64,000 nt of DNA, taken from contig CACEHR010000001.1 in assembly GCA_902559395.1 (NCBI GenBank), positions 124,001-188,000 of the forward strand. Direction: 5' to 3'. Shown piece after piece: positions 17,906 to 26,878 of this stretch; positions within the stretch are counted from its first letter, which is position 1, and each line of letters begins with the position of its first letter. Both the position numbers and the translations under genes were made by a program. The notes under the pieces are model-generated. The model had not been told where the DNA came from, searched no databases, and was given only the letters and a program-made list of their open reading frames with translations. Source of the DNA: an uncultured Pelagibacteraceae bacterium. Lineage in GTDB: Bacteria; Pseudomonadota; Alphaproteobacteria; Pelagibacterales; Pelagibacteraceae.

Positions 17906-20775
17906 TGTTACATAATTCTCAAAAAGATTTTTTAAAAAGGCACATTGGACCTTCAGATGAAGATCAAAATAAAATGCTTAAGGAACTTAATTACAAATCA
18001 CTAGATGATTTAATTAAGAGCACAGTTCCAGAAAAGATCCAATTGAAAGATGAATTAAATATTGGTGAGTCTAATTCAGAATATGAAGCATTAAGAAAAT
18101 TAAAAGCGATTTCGAAAAAAAATCAAATTTACTCTAACTTTATAGGGATGGGTTATTATGGCACCTATACGCCATATGTAATTCTAAGAAATATTTTAGA
18201 AAATCCAGGCTGGTACACTTCTTATACACCTTATCAACCCGAGGTAGCTCAAGGAAGATTAGAAATGCTGCTTAATTTCCAACAAATGATAGTTGATTTT
18301 ACAGGAATGGATATCGCAAATGCATCTTTATTAGATGAAGGAACAGCAGCCGCAGAAGCAATGGGATTAAGTCATAGATTAAATAAAAAAGATAATAATT
18401 TAGTTTTTGTCTCAGAAAATTGTCATCCACAAACAATAGATGTAATCCAAACAAGAGCAGAACCAATGGGATTAAAAGTACTTGTTGGTGATGAAGATAA
18501 AGTATTAGATCAATTAAAAGAAGATTTAGTTTGTGGTATACTACAATATCCAGGAACATTAGGAGATATAAAAGATCCTAGTGAAGCAATTAGTAAAATT
18601 CATAAAAAAAATGGTAAAGCAATATTAGCTTGTGATTTATTAGCACTTGCTAAATTAAAAACACCAAGAGAATTAGGTGCTGATATTGCAGTTGGAAGTT
18701 CTCAAAGATTTGGAATTCCTATGGGTTACGGTGGACCTCATGCTGCCTTCTTTGCAACAAAAGATGAATACAAAAGATCTATGCCAGGAAGAATTGTGGG
18801 AGTCTCTGTTGATAGACATGGAAACAAAGCATACAGATTATCATTACAAACTAGGGAACAACATATAAGAAGAGATAAAGCTACAAGCAATATTTGTACT
18901 GCCCAAGCTTTGTTGGCAATTGTGTCAGCAGCATATGCTATTTATCATGGTCCCGAGGGTATCAGAATTATATCTGAGAGAGTTTCTCAATTAGCTAAAA
19001 ACTTTGCAGATAAATTAAAACAATCAGGATATGAAATATATTCAGATCATTTCTTTGATACAGTTACAATTGTTACTAAAGATAAAACTGATCAAATCTA
19101 TAAAAATGCTTTAGATCAAAAAGTCAACATTAGAAAAGTAAATTCTGAAATGCTAGCAGTTTCTTTTGATGAAAAGAAAAACGTTTATAGAGTAAATCAA
19201 TTACTAAAAATTTTTAATGCAGCAGAATCAATTAAAAAAGAAGATCCAACAGTAAGCTTACCTAATCTTCCAAAAAATTTATTAAGAACTTCAAAATATT
19301 TAGAACATCCTGTTTTTAATTCATATCATTCAGAAACCGAAATGCTTAGATATTTAAAAAAATTAGAAGATAAAGATATAGCTCTGAATAGAACTATGAT
19401 TGCACTTGGTTCTTGTACCATGAAATTAAATGCTACTGCAGAAATGATACCTATCTCATGGAGAGAATTAGCAGAGCCTCATCCGTTTGTGCCTATTGAA
19501 CAAATGGAAGGATATAGAGATTTATTCACTGATCTTAAAAATTGGCTTAGATCAATTACTGGTTTTTCTGGTGTTTCACTTCAACCAAATGCAGGCGCTC
19601 AAGGGGAGTATGCAGGATTAATGGTTATTAGAAAATATCATTTAGATAGAGGTGAGGAAAATAGAAATATATGTTTAATACCAAGTTCAGCACATGGAAC
19701 CAATCCCGCTAGTGCACAAATGGTTGGAATGAAAGTTGTCGTTGTTGATTGTGATAAAGAAGGAAATGTTGATTTTGAAGATTTAAAGAAAAAAGCAGAA
19801 ATGCATTCTGAAAATCTTGGAGCATTAATGGTCACTTATCCGTCTACTCACGGAGTATTTGAGGAAAAAATTACAGATATATGTGAGTTAATTCATAAAC
19901 ATGGTGGCCAAGTTTATATGGATGGTGCAAATTTAAATGCGCTTGTTGGCATAGCAAGACCTGGAAATTTTGGTCCAGATGTTTGTCACATAAACTTACA
20001 CAAAACATTCTGTATTCCACATGGTGGTGGAGGACCAGGAATGGGACCAATTGCATGTAAAAGACATTTACAAGTTTATTTGCCTAATCATCCAGTTGTT
20101 AAGGACTGTGGACCTGCCACAGGAATAGGAGCAGTTTCAGCAGCACCTTGGGGAAGTTCAAGTATTTTATCAATTTCCTGGATGTATATTAAAATGATGG
20201 GTTCTGAAGGTTTAAAATTAGCTACTGAAATTGCAATACTAAATGCAAATTATATAGCTCATAGACTTAAAGATCATTACCCAATTCTTTATAAAGGTGC
20301 AAACGGTAATGTAGCTCATGAATGTATTATTGATATTCGATCTATTAAAACTGAAACAGGGATTACTGAAGAAGATATAGCTAAAAGATTGATCGATTAT
20401 GGTTTTCATGCACCAACAATGTCATGGCCAGTAGCAGGCACAATGATGATTGAACCAACTGAAAGTGAAAGCTTGTCCGAACTAGATAGATTTTGTGATA
20501 CTTTGATTAGCATTAAATCAGAAATAGATATGATTAAATCAGGAAAATTTGATAAAGTTGATAATCCAATTAAAAATGCACCTCATACAGATATTGAATT
20601 AGCTTCAGATGAATGGAATCATAAATATTCAAGAGAGCAAGCTGCGTATCCTGCAAAATTCTTAAAAGCAAATAAATTTTGGCCTCCGGTTGCAAGAGTT
20701 GATAACGTATACGGAGATAAAAATATTTTTTGTACTTGTCCAAGTATGGATGAGTTTAAAGAAGATGCAGCATAA
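17905..20775 (+). CDS. gcvP: Glycine dehydrogenase (decarboxylating), P protein
   Basis: A full-length 956-aa fused P protein that decarboxylates glycine with pyridoxal phosphate and loads the aminomethyl group onto GcvH. The N-terminus has RHIGPSDEDQ; the active half has MDGANLNALVG and the PLP lysine in NLHKTFCIPHGGGGPGMGP. The C-terminal HAPTMSWPVAGTMMIEPTESE block is present. It is last of the riboswitch-controlled operon; the next gene starts 6 bp later and may be read through. Confidence 0.97.
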   Translation: MLHNSQKDFLKRHIGPSDEDQNKMLKELNYKSLDDLIKSTVPEKIQLKDELNIGESNSEYEALRKLKAISKKNQIYSNFIGMGYYGTYTPYVILRNILENPGWYTSYTPYQPEVAQGRLEMLLNFQQMIVDFTGMDIANASLLDEGTAAAEAMGLSHRLNKKDNNLVFVSENCHPQTIDVIQTRAEPMGLKVLVGDEDKVLDQLKEDLVCGILQYPGTLGDIKDPSEAISKIHKKNGKAILACDLLALAKLKTPRELGADIAVGSSQRFGIPMGYGGPHAAFFATKDEYKRSMPGRIVGVSVDRHGNKAYRLSLQTREQHIRRDKATSNICTAQALLAIVSAAYAIYHGPEGIRIISERVSQLAKNFADKLKQSGYEIYSDHFFDTVTIVTKDKTDQIYKNALDQKVNIRKVNSEMLAVSFDEKKNVYRVNQLLKIFNAAESIKKEDPTVSLPNLPKNLLRTSKYLEHPVFNSYHSETEMLRYLKKLEDKDIALNRTMIALGSCTMKLNATAEMIPISWRELAEPHPFVPIEQMEGYRDLFTDLKNWLRSITGFSGVSLQPNAGAQGEYAGLMVIRKYHLDRGEENRNICLIPSSAHGTNPASAQMVGMKVVVVDCDKEGNVDFEDLKKKAEMHSENLGALMVTYPSTHGVFEEKITDICELIHKHGGQVYMDGANLNALVGIARPGNFGPDVCHINLHKTFCIPHGGGGPGMGPIACKRHLQVYLPNHPVVKDCGPATGIGAVSAAPWGSSSILSISWMYIKMMGSEGLKLATEIAILNANYIAHRLKDHYPILYKGANGNVAHECIIDIRSIKTETGITEEDIAKRLIDYGFHAPTMSWPVAGTMMIEPTESESLSELDRFCDTLISIKSEIDMIKSGKFDKVDNPIKNAPHTDIELASDEWNHKYSREQAAYPAKFLKANKFWPPVARVDNVYGDKNIFCTCPSMDEFKEDAA

Positions 20776-20781
20776 TAATTA

Positions 20782-22020
20782 ATGAAAATTGCTGTTGTTG
20801 GCTCAGGTATTTCCGGATTAAGTGCTGCTTATTATTTATCTAAAAAACATCATGTAGATCTTTTCGAGCGAGAAGATCACTTTGGTGGACATTCGCATAC
20901 AATAGATATTTTTTTTGATGAAAAAAAAGTTTCTGTAGATATTGGTTTCATTGTTTTTAATTTTCAAACTTATCCAAATTTAATTAATTTTTTTAAGGAA
21001 AATGATATTCAAATTGAAAAAAGTAACATGTCTTTTTCAGTTTCAGTAGATAATACAAACTTTGAATATTGTGGAAAAGGATTGAGTGGAATTTTCTCTA
21101 ATAAATCAAATTTGTTTAACACAGAGTTCTTAAAAATGTTTTTTGATATAATTAAATTTTATAAAAAAAGTGATCAAATAACCATATCCAATGATAAAAT
21201 TACTTTAGGTGAATATTTAAAAATTAATAAATTATCAAAAACATTTGTTGATTATCATATAATACCAATGGTATCTGCAATATGGTCTATGCCTCCTTAT
21301 GAAGCGAGCAAGATGCCAATTAGTTTCTTTCTCAGATTTTTCCAAAATCATGGTTTGTTTAAATTGAAAAATAGACCGCAGTGGTACACAGTAACAAATA
21401 GAAGCAGAACTTATGTTAGTAAAATACTTTCTCAAATTAGTGGTGAACACTACAAAAATTATAAAGTTACAAGAGTTAAAAGAAAATCATCAGGATTAGA
21501 CCTATACTATGGTGGTGAAAGCGAATTTTTTGATTATAATAAAGTAGTTTTGGCAACACATGCTGATGAAGCCTTAAAGCTAATTGAAAATCCAACTCAG
21601 GATGAGATAAATATTCTCTCGAATTTTAGCTACAAAGAAAATATAGCTTACATACATACAGATCAGCGGGCAATGCCAAAAAATAAAAAAGCTTGGTCTT
21701 CTTGGAATTCATCAATAGATGACAAGAATTTAGAGAAAAATTCAATAACCTACTGGTTAAATTTATTACAAAATTTAAAGTGTGATGAAAATATTTTCTT
21801 AACACTTAATCCTTACTTTAATATTGATGATAAAAAAATATTGAGAAAAGTAAAATTTACACATCCATATTACGATCAAAAAGCATTAGATGCTCAATCA
21901 GAGCTTATTAAAATACAAAATCAAAAAGATTTACTTTTTTGTGGCAGTTATTTTGGTTACGGATTTCATGAAGATGGAATAAAATCATCTATTGAAATGC
22001 TGAAAAACCTTAATGATTAG
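20782..22020 (+). CDS. FAD-dependent amine-oxidase-fold protein (COG2907-like)
   Basis: A 412-aa flavoprotein. The dinucleotide-binding motif is VVGSGISGLSAAYYL at the N-terminus, followed by DLFEREDHFGGHSHT, and the C-terminal FAD contact is FCGSYFGYGFHEDGIKSS. This family usually sits beside DUF1365 and a Cfa-like methyltransferase, as here, and is thought to act on membrane fatty-acyl chains (desaturation or oxidation). It overlaps the DUF1365 gene by 8 bp. The exact reaction in this organism is unknown. Confidence 0.85.
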   Translation: MKIAVVGSGISGLSAAYYLSKKHHVDLFEREDHFGGHSHTIDIFFDEKKVSVDIGFIVFNFQTYPNLINFFKENDIQIEKSNMSFSVSVDNTNFEYCGKGLSGIFSNKSNLFNTEFLKMFFDIIKFYKKSDQITISNDKITLGEYLKINKLSKTFVDYHIIPMVSAIWSMPPYEASKMPISFFLRFFQNHGLFKLKNRPQWYTVTNRSRTYVSKILSQISGEHYKNYKVTRVKRKSSGLDLYYGGESEFFDYNKVVLATHADEALKLIENPTQDEINILSNFSYKENIAYIHTDQRAMPKNKKAWSSWNSSIDDKNLEKNSITYWLNLLQNLKCDENIFLTLNPYFNIDDKKILRKVKFTHPYYDQKALDAQSELIKIQNQKDLLFCGSYFGYGFHEDGIKSSIEMLKNLND

Positions 22021-22777
22021 TTCTTGTATATATAATGGAAATGTAATCCATAAGAGGTTTAAACCAAAAGAACATTTTTTTAAGTATAAAGTATTTTCAT
22101 TATTTATAGATCTATCAGAACTAAATGAGCTTAATGATAAATTGCAATTTTTTTCATTGAATAAATTTAATCTTATTAGTTTTTATGAGAAAGATCATGG
22201 TGATCGTGATGGGTCATCTCTTTTTGAATGGGTAAAAAAAAATCTAATAAATAACAAAATTAGTACAGACAACATAAAAGTTAAACTTTTATGCTATCCA
22301 AGAATATTTGGTTATGTTTTTAATCCACTAAGTATTTTTTTTGTATATGATAGAAATAATAATTTAATTTCTATTTTATATGAGGTTAAGAATACATTTG
22401 GTGAGCAACACACATATGTTTTTAAAGTAGACGGAGAAAATAAATTAATTCAAAATAATTGCTCAAAGAAATTTCATGTTTCACCATTTATTGAAATGGA
22501 TTGTAATTATTTTTTTAGAATATTAAATCCAGAGCAGAAGTTGTCAGTTGTAATTGATCAATATGATCAAGAAGGAAAAATTCTTTTTGCATCTCAAGAT
22601 GGTGAAAGATCTGATTTGACAAGCAAAAACTTGATGAATTCTTATCTTAAACACCCTTTAATGACATTTAAAATTATCTCTGCGATACATTTTGAAGCGT
22701 TTAAATTGTGGATTAAAGGAATTAAATTTATTAAAAAAAAATTTAAAATTAAAAATAATATTACAGTAGAAAATTAA
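22013..22777 (+). CDS. DUF1365 family protein
   Basis: A 254-aa protein with the DUF1365 pattern: an N-terminal NGNVIHKRFKPKEHFFKYKVFSLF-type opening, CYPRIFGYVFNPLSIFFVYD, YEVKNTFGEQHTYVF and FHVSPFIEMDCNYFFRI. It has no catalytic motif that I can name. Its place between the flavoprotein and the methyltransferase, overlapping both, implies a partner role in lipid-chain modification. Confidence 0.88.
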   Translation: MISSCIYNGNVIHKRFKPKEHFFKYKVFSLFIDLSELNELNDKLQFFSLNKFNLISFYEKDHGDRDGSSLFEWVKKNLINNKISTDNIKVKLLCYPRIFGYVFNPLSIFFVYDRNNNLISILYEVKNTFGEQHTYVFKVDGENKLIQNNCSKKFHVSPFIEMDCNYFFRILNPEQKLSVVIDQYDQEGKILFASQDGERSDLTSKNLMNSYLKHPLMTFKIISAIHFEAFKLWIKGIKFIKKKFKIKNNITVEN

Positions 22778-23955
22778 TGTTTTTAAATAATACTGCAGAT
22801 AAATTGGTTTTCAAATTTCTTAATAAAATAAATCATGGTTATCTAGAGCTGACTACATATGACGGAAAAGTTTTAAAGTTTGGAAATCTGAATGAAAAAT
22901 TGCATGCAAATATTTCGATCAAAAAACCAGATTTTAATTATAATTTAATTAGAGGTGGCAGTATTGGATTTGCCGAAAGCTATATGAGAGGTGAATTTGA
23001 AACTGATAACTTATCAAACTTAATTGAATTAACTGCAAGAAATATAGAAGTTATATATAAATTCTCAGGCCTTCTTGATTTTCCAATAATTAATTTTGTA
23101 AAAAATAAAATAATCAAAAATACAAAAAGCAGAAGTAAAGAAAATATTGCTAAACATTATGATCTAGGCAATGATTTTTTTTCTCTTTGGTTAGATGACA
23201 CACTCACTTACTCTAGTGCTATTTTTGATGATAAGTCGAAAAATCTTTCTGATGCTCAAAATAACAAATATCAAAAATTAATTGATTTAATTAAACCAAA
23301 CAATGGTGACAAAGTTTTAGAAATAGGATGTGGTTGGGGAGGTTTTGCTGAGTACTTAGGTAAAAAATATGATGTTAAACTAGACTGTATTACAATATCA
23401 AAAAAACAATTTGAATATGCAAAAGAAAGAATTTTTAATTGCGGTTTAAACGAAAAAGTAAATATTGAAATAAAGGATTACAGAGATCTTAAAGGTAAAT
23501 ACAATTCAATTGCTTCAATAGAGATGATTGAGGCTGTTGGTCAAAATTATTTAGAGGGTTATTTTAAAACCATTAAAACTAACTTATCTGATGGCGGTAA
23601 AGCAGCTATTCAAGCAATTACCATCGATGATAGGTTGTTTGATAGATATAAAAACAAACAAGATTTTATTCAAAAATATATTTTTCCAGGTGGTTTTTTA
23701 CCAAATAAAAATAGCATTAATCGTTATGTTTCTGACAACGGTTTAACAGTTAATTCATATATTTCCTATGCTGATCATTATGCAAATACATTGGCGATAT
23801 GGAGAAACGATTTTTTAAAAAAATGGGATTTAATAAAAAATCAAGGTTTTGACTTAACATTTAAAAGAATGTGGGAGTTTTATCTTTCTTATTGTGAGGC
23901 TGGATTTAAGTCAAAAAATATTGATCTGATACAATTTTCAATGCAAAACAAATAA
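22777..23955 (+). CDS. cfa: Cyclopropane-fatty-acyl-phospholipid synthase-like methyltransferase
   Basis: A 392-aa SAM-dependent enzyme of the CFA synthase family. It has HYDLGNDFFSLWLDDTLTYSSA (about 127-148), the SAM motif VLEIGCGWGGFAEYL (180-194), IASIEMIEAVGQNYL and the C-terminal WEFYLSYCEAGF. In E. coli CFA synthase the equivalent of TYSS carries an active-site cysteine (YSC); here Ser147 takes that position. That suggests a branch that methylates unsaturated chains to a product other than a cyclopropane, but the substitution alone does not settle it. The start overlaps the DUF1365 stop by one base. Confidence 0.88.
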   Translation: MFLNNTADKLVFKFLNKINHGYLELTTYDGKVLKFGNLNEKLHANISIKKPDFNYNLIRGGSIGFAESYMRGEFETDNLSNLIELTARNIEVIYKFSGLLDFPIINFVKNKIIKNTKSRSKENIAKHYDLGNDFFSLWLDDTLTYSSAIFDDKSKNLSDAQNNKYQKLIDLIKPNNGDKVLEIGCGWGGFAEYLGKKYDVKLDCITISKKQFEYAKERIFNCGLNEKVNIEIKDYRDLKGKYNSIASIEMIEAVGQNYLEGYFKTIKTNLSDGGKAAIQAITIDDRLFDRYKNKQDFIQKYIFPGGFLPNKNSINRYVSDNGLTVNSYISYADHYANTLAIWRNDFLKKWDLIKNQGFDLTFKRMWEFYLSYCEAGFKSKNIDLIQFSMQNK

Positions 23956-23972
23956 AAATAATGGAGATATTT

Positions 23973-24521
23973 ATGCGACATATAAAAATAATTAAGTCAA
24001 TTTCGTTGATAATTTCATTATTCTTAATTACAAGTTGCTCAAACAATAGTGCTATGAAACCAGAAGACTTCAAAAACAAAGAACCAAGACTAATTATTGA
24101 GGAATATTTATCTGGAAATGTTAAGGCTTGGGGTGTTCTACAAAATAGATCAGGAAAAGTTACAAGACAATTTTCTGCAGACTTAAATGGAACTTGGGAT
24201 GGAAAACAATTAATTCTTAAAGAAAAATTTAATTGGGACGATGGTGAGGTTCAAGATCGAGAATGGACAATAAATAAAATTGATGAGCATAATTATGAAG
24301 GAACAGCAGGGGATGTTGTGGGTAAAGCAATAGGATATTCTTATGGACCAGCGTTTAAATTTGAATATGTTTTACTAGTTCCGGTTAAAGGTAAAGAATT
24401 AAAAATAACTTTCGATGATTGGATTTTTAAACAAGATGATAGAGTTGCAATTAATAGAGCAACAATGACTAAATTTGGTTTAAAAGTAGCTGAGTTAACA
24501 GTCGTATTTGTTAAAGATTAA
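23973..24521 (+). CDS. DUF3833-like lipoprotein
   Basis: A 182-aa secreted lipoprotein: signal helix SISLIISLFLITSC with a lipobox (LITS|C), then a compact beta-rich domain (VKAWGVLQNRSGKVTRQF, LNGTWDGKQLIL, TINKIDEHNYEGTAGDVVGKA) resembling DUF3833. DUF3833 genes recur beside COG2907/DUF1365/Cfa sets. ATG 23973 is preferred over the in-frame ATG 23961 because GGAG lies 6 bp before it. A small hairpin (24510-24522) with T-run overlaps the 3' end. Confidence 0.78.
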   Translation: MRHIKIIKSISLIISLFLITSCSNNSAMKPEDFKNKEPRLIIEEYLSGNVKAWGVLQNRSGKVTRQFSADLNGTWDGKQLILKEKFNWDDGEVQDREWTINKIDEHNYEGTAGDVVGKAIGYSYGPAFKFEYVLLVPVKGKELKITFDDWIFKQDDRVAINRATMTKFGLKVAELTVVFVKD

Positions 24522-24532
24522 CTATTTTTTTT
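24510..24532 (+). terminator. Weak hairpin plus T-run after the lipoprotein gene
   Basis: GTTAA / TTAAC (5 bp, 3-nt loop) is followed shortly by a run of eight T. It lies at the convergent junction with the SDR gene. The stem is short and has only one G-C pair, so termination efficiency is doubtful. Confidence 0.3.
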
Positions 24533-25280
24533 GATATTTCGTTAGTTTACCAACTAAACCAAAATAAATTTTACTTGGTAAAAAACTCAATAGTTTTAAT
24601 GTAATTGTAAGTGATTTTGGAAAATGAATTTCAAATATATTTTTGTTAACTAAACCTTCATATATTTGATCTGCAGCATATTCTGGGGTTTTTAAAAATG
24701 GCATTTTAAAATCATTTTTATCCGTCATTGGTGTTTTAATAAATCCAGGAGATACTAAACAAACACGAACATTGTACCTTTTAAAATCAAAGTATAAACT
24801 TTCAGCTAGGTTATTTAATGCAGATTTAGATGGTCCATATCCAGTTGAATTAGGTAAACCCCTATATCCTGCAATTGACGAAACAATAGTAATTATTCCG
24901 TTTTTTTTATCTCTAAAGTATTGTTCAACTGCTTTGACACTGTTCACAGTTCCAAAAAAATTTACTTTAAAGACATCTTCCATTTGTTCTACATCAATAT
25001 CTTTTTCTTTTTTAGGGTCCCATGTTCCGGTTGAAAAAAAACAAATATCTATATTTTCGTATTTGTTTTTAATTTCATTAAACACTTCTTTGCACTTTTC
25101 TTTATCTGTTACATCTAAAGGAAAACTTGAAATATTTTCATAAGAATTTGAAAGCTCATTTAGTAATTCAGCTCTTCTTGCAGATATAGCAACATTCCAT
25201 CCCTTACTTGCAAACTTAATTGCTAAAGCTTTACCAATCCCTGTACTACCGCCTGTAATCCAAATAGTTTTTTTACTCAT
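24522..25280 (-). CDS. Short-chain dehydrogenase/reductase
   Basis: A 252-aa Rossmann oxidoreductase: cofactor motif TGGSTGIGKALA, catalytic Ser in VSSIAGYRGL, and the YxxxK pair in YGPSKSALN. SDR genes occur in the same lipid-modification clusters, so it may act on an acyl or aldehyde group of that pathway, but the substrate is not visible. It converges with the lipoprotein gene (no gap) and diverges from tspO across at most 23 bp. Confidence 0.88.
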   Translation of the reverse strand: MSKKTIWITGGSTGIGKALAIKFASKGWNVAISARRAELLNELSNSYENISSFPLDVTDKEKCKEVFNEIKNKYENIDICFFSTGTWDPKKEKDIDVEQMEDVFKVNFFGTVNSVKAVEQYFRDKKNGIITIVSSIAGYRGLPNSTGYGPSKSALNNLAESLYFDFKRYNVRVCLVSPGFIKTPMTDKNDFKMPFLKTPEYAADQIYEGLVNKNIFEIHFPKSLTITLKLLSFLPSKIYFGLVGKLTKYQKK

Positions 25281-25303
25281 TTTTTGTTATGTATATATTT
25301 AAC

Positions 25304-25771
25304 ATGTTTAAAAATAAATTTTTAACATTTATATTGTTTCTTGCTATTACATTCTCTGCTTCATTGATTGGCGGTTTAGCTACTGTTACTTTTAAAGAGC
25401 CATGGTACTCATTACTAAATAAACCATCATTTAATCCACCTGATTGGATATTCGGACCTGTTTGGACCACCTTGTATATATTGATGACAGTTGCAATGTG
25501 GCTTTACTGGCATACAAAAAATAGAGATATGAATACTGTTTATATTTATTTTATCCATTTAGTATTCAATACAACTTGGAGTGTAGTTTTTTTTGTTTTT
25601 CATAATATGGTTCTAGCACTTTTGGTATTAATCATACTAATAGCATTGATAATCAATCTTATTTTAAGGTTTAAACGCGTCAAGATGTTGAGTGCCTACC
25701 TAATGATTCCATATTTACTTTGGTGTAGCTTTGCACTAATTCTGAATACAAGTTTGATTATCTTAAATTAG
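25304..25771 (+). CDS. tspO: TspO/MBR family (tryptophan-rich sensory) protein
   Basis: A membrane protein of about 155 aa with five helices and the TspO signature PSFNPPDWIFGPVWTTLYILM (read as two halves) plus NTTWSVVFF. TspO proteins bind porphyrins and other planar ligands and are tied to oxygen, light or stress responses in alphaproteobacteria. The start may be ATG 25289 (five codons more) or 25304; the latter gives the usual N-terminus (MFKNKFLTF) and leaves 23 bp for a divergent promoter. Confidence 0.9.
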   Translation: MFKNKFLTFILFLAITFSASLIGGLATVTFKEPWYSLLNKPSFNPPDWIFGPVWTTLYILMTVAMWLYWHTKNRDMNTVYIYFIHLVFNTTWSVVFFVFHNMVLALLVLIILIALIINLILRFKRVKMLSAYLMIPYLLWCSFALILNTSLIILN

Positions 25772-25773
25772 AT

Positions 25774-26877
25774 ATGGATGATGTTGTAGTAATTGGTGGT
25801 GGAATAATAGGGGCAGCAACTGCTTATTTTTTATCCAAAGAAGGTAGAAAAGTAAAAGTTATTGAAAGAGACCCTACTTATAAAACAGCCTCATTCCCAT
25901 TATCTTTAGGTGGTTTTAGAAGACAATTTTTCCAAAAAGAAAATATTTTATTAGGAAAATTTGCAAGAGAATTTATTTTCCAAATACCAGAATTATTAAA
26001 AACAGAAAAAAATCCTAATCCAACAGCTAGTATGGTAACCAATGGATATCTTTTAATGTTTGGTTCTGAACATGCTGAAGAACAATATAGAGCATTAGAA
26101 AATCATAAAGAATGTGATGCAGGAACAAAAAATATTAAAGGGTCAGAATTATCAAAAGTTTTCCCTTATGTGAATAGTGAGGGAATAGAGACAGCAACTT
26201 ATACAGATAATCAAAGTGAAGGATGGATTGATCCATTTATGTTTCATAGCGCTCTTAAAAGTAAAGCAATAGAGCTTGGAGCAGAATTTATTAAAGGTGA
26301 TGTAAAAAGTATTTCAGAAATAAATGCTAAAACAATTGTTTCTGCGGCTGGTTGTTGGACAAAAGAATTGTTAGAAGATATTCCTGTTGTTCCTCAAAAG
26401 CATACCGTCTTTAGAGTAAAATGCCCAACATATATAAAAGAGATGCCACTAAGTGGAGACTTAACAACTGGTGTTTATTGGAGACCAGAGGGAGGGGAAT
26501 ATTTAGCAGGATCACCTATTTCTGTATTTGATGCGGATGATTTGGAACCAGCCTGGAATGATTTTGAGGAATTAGTTTGGCCGGCTCTTGCAAAGAGAAT
26601 ACCTGCCTTTGAAGAATTAAAGCTTACTGGTGGATGGGCAGGTTACTATGATTGTAATAGATTAGATAATAATGCAGTTGTTGGTAAGCATCCAAAATAC
26701 GACAATGTTTACATGGCTTCTGGATTTACAGGCCGAGGATTAATGCAGGCACCAGGTATCGGTAGAGCCTTAACCGAATTAATCACAACAGGATCATACC
26801 AAACAATTGATATAAGTGATTTTGCAGTTGAGAGAGTTTTGGGCAAAACCGCTAGGCCAGAGCCCTACGTTCTATAA
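25774..26877 (+). CDS. FAD-dependent oxidoreductase, DAO superfamily (FOXRED1/sarcosine-oxidase-like)
   Basis: A 367-aa flavoenzyme with N-terminal VVIGGGIIGAATAYFL and a C-terminal MASGFTGRGLMQAPGIGRALTEL block, as in glycine/sarcosine/D-amino-acid oxidases and FOXRED1 proteins. Likely reaction: oxidation of a secondary or primary amine, or a dehydrogenase linked to respiration. It starts 2 bp after tspO, so it may be co-transcribed. A sarcosine-type substrate would fit the creatinase about 11 kb away, but nothing in the sequence proves it. Confidence 0.85.
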   Translation: MDDVVVIGGGIIGAATAYFLSKEGRKVKVIERDPTYKTASFPLSLGGFRRQFFQKENILLGKFAREFIFQIPELLKTEKNPNPTASMVTNGYLLMFGSEHAEEQYRALENHKECDAGTKNIKGSELSKVFPYVNSEGIETATYTDNQSEGWIDPFMFHSALKSKAIELGAEFIKGDVKSISEINAKTIVSAAGCWTKELLEDIPVVPQKHTVFRVKCPTYIKEMPLSGDLTTGVYWRPEGGEYLAGSPISVFDADDLEPAWNDFEELVWPALAKRIPAFEELKLTGGWAGYYDCNRLDNNAVVGKHPKYDNVYMASGFTGRGLMQAPGIGRALTELITTGSYQTIDISDFAVERVLGKTARPEPYVL

Positions 26878-26878
26878 A

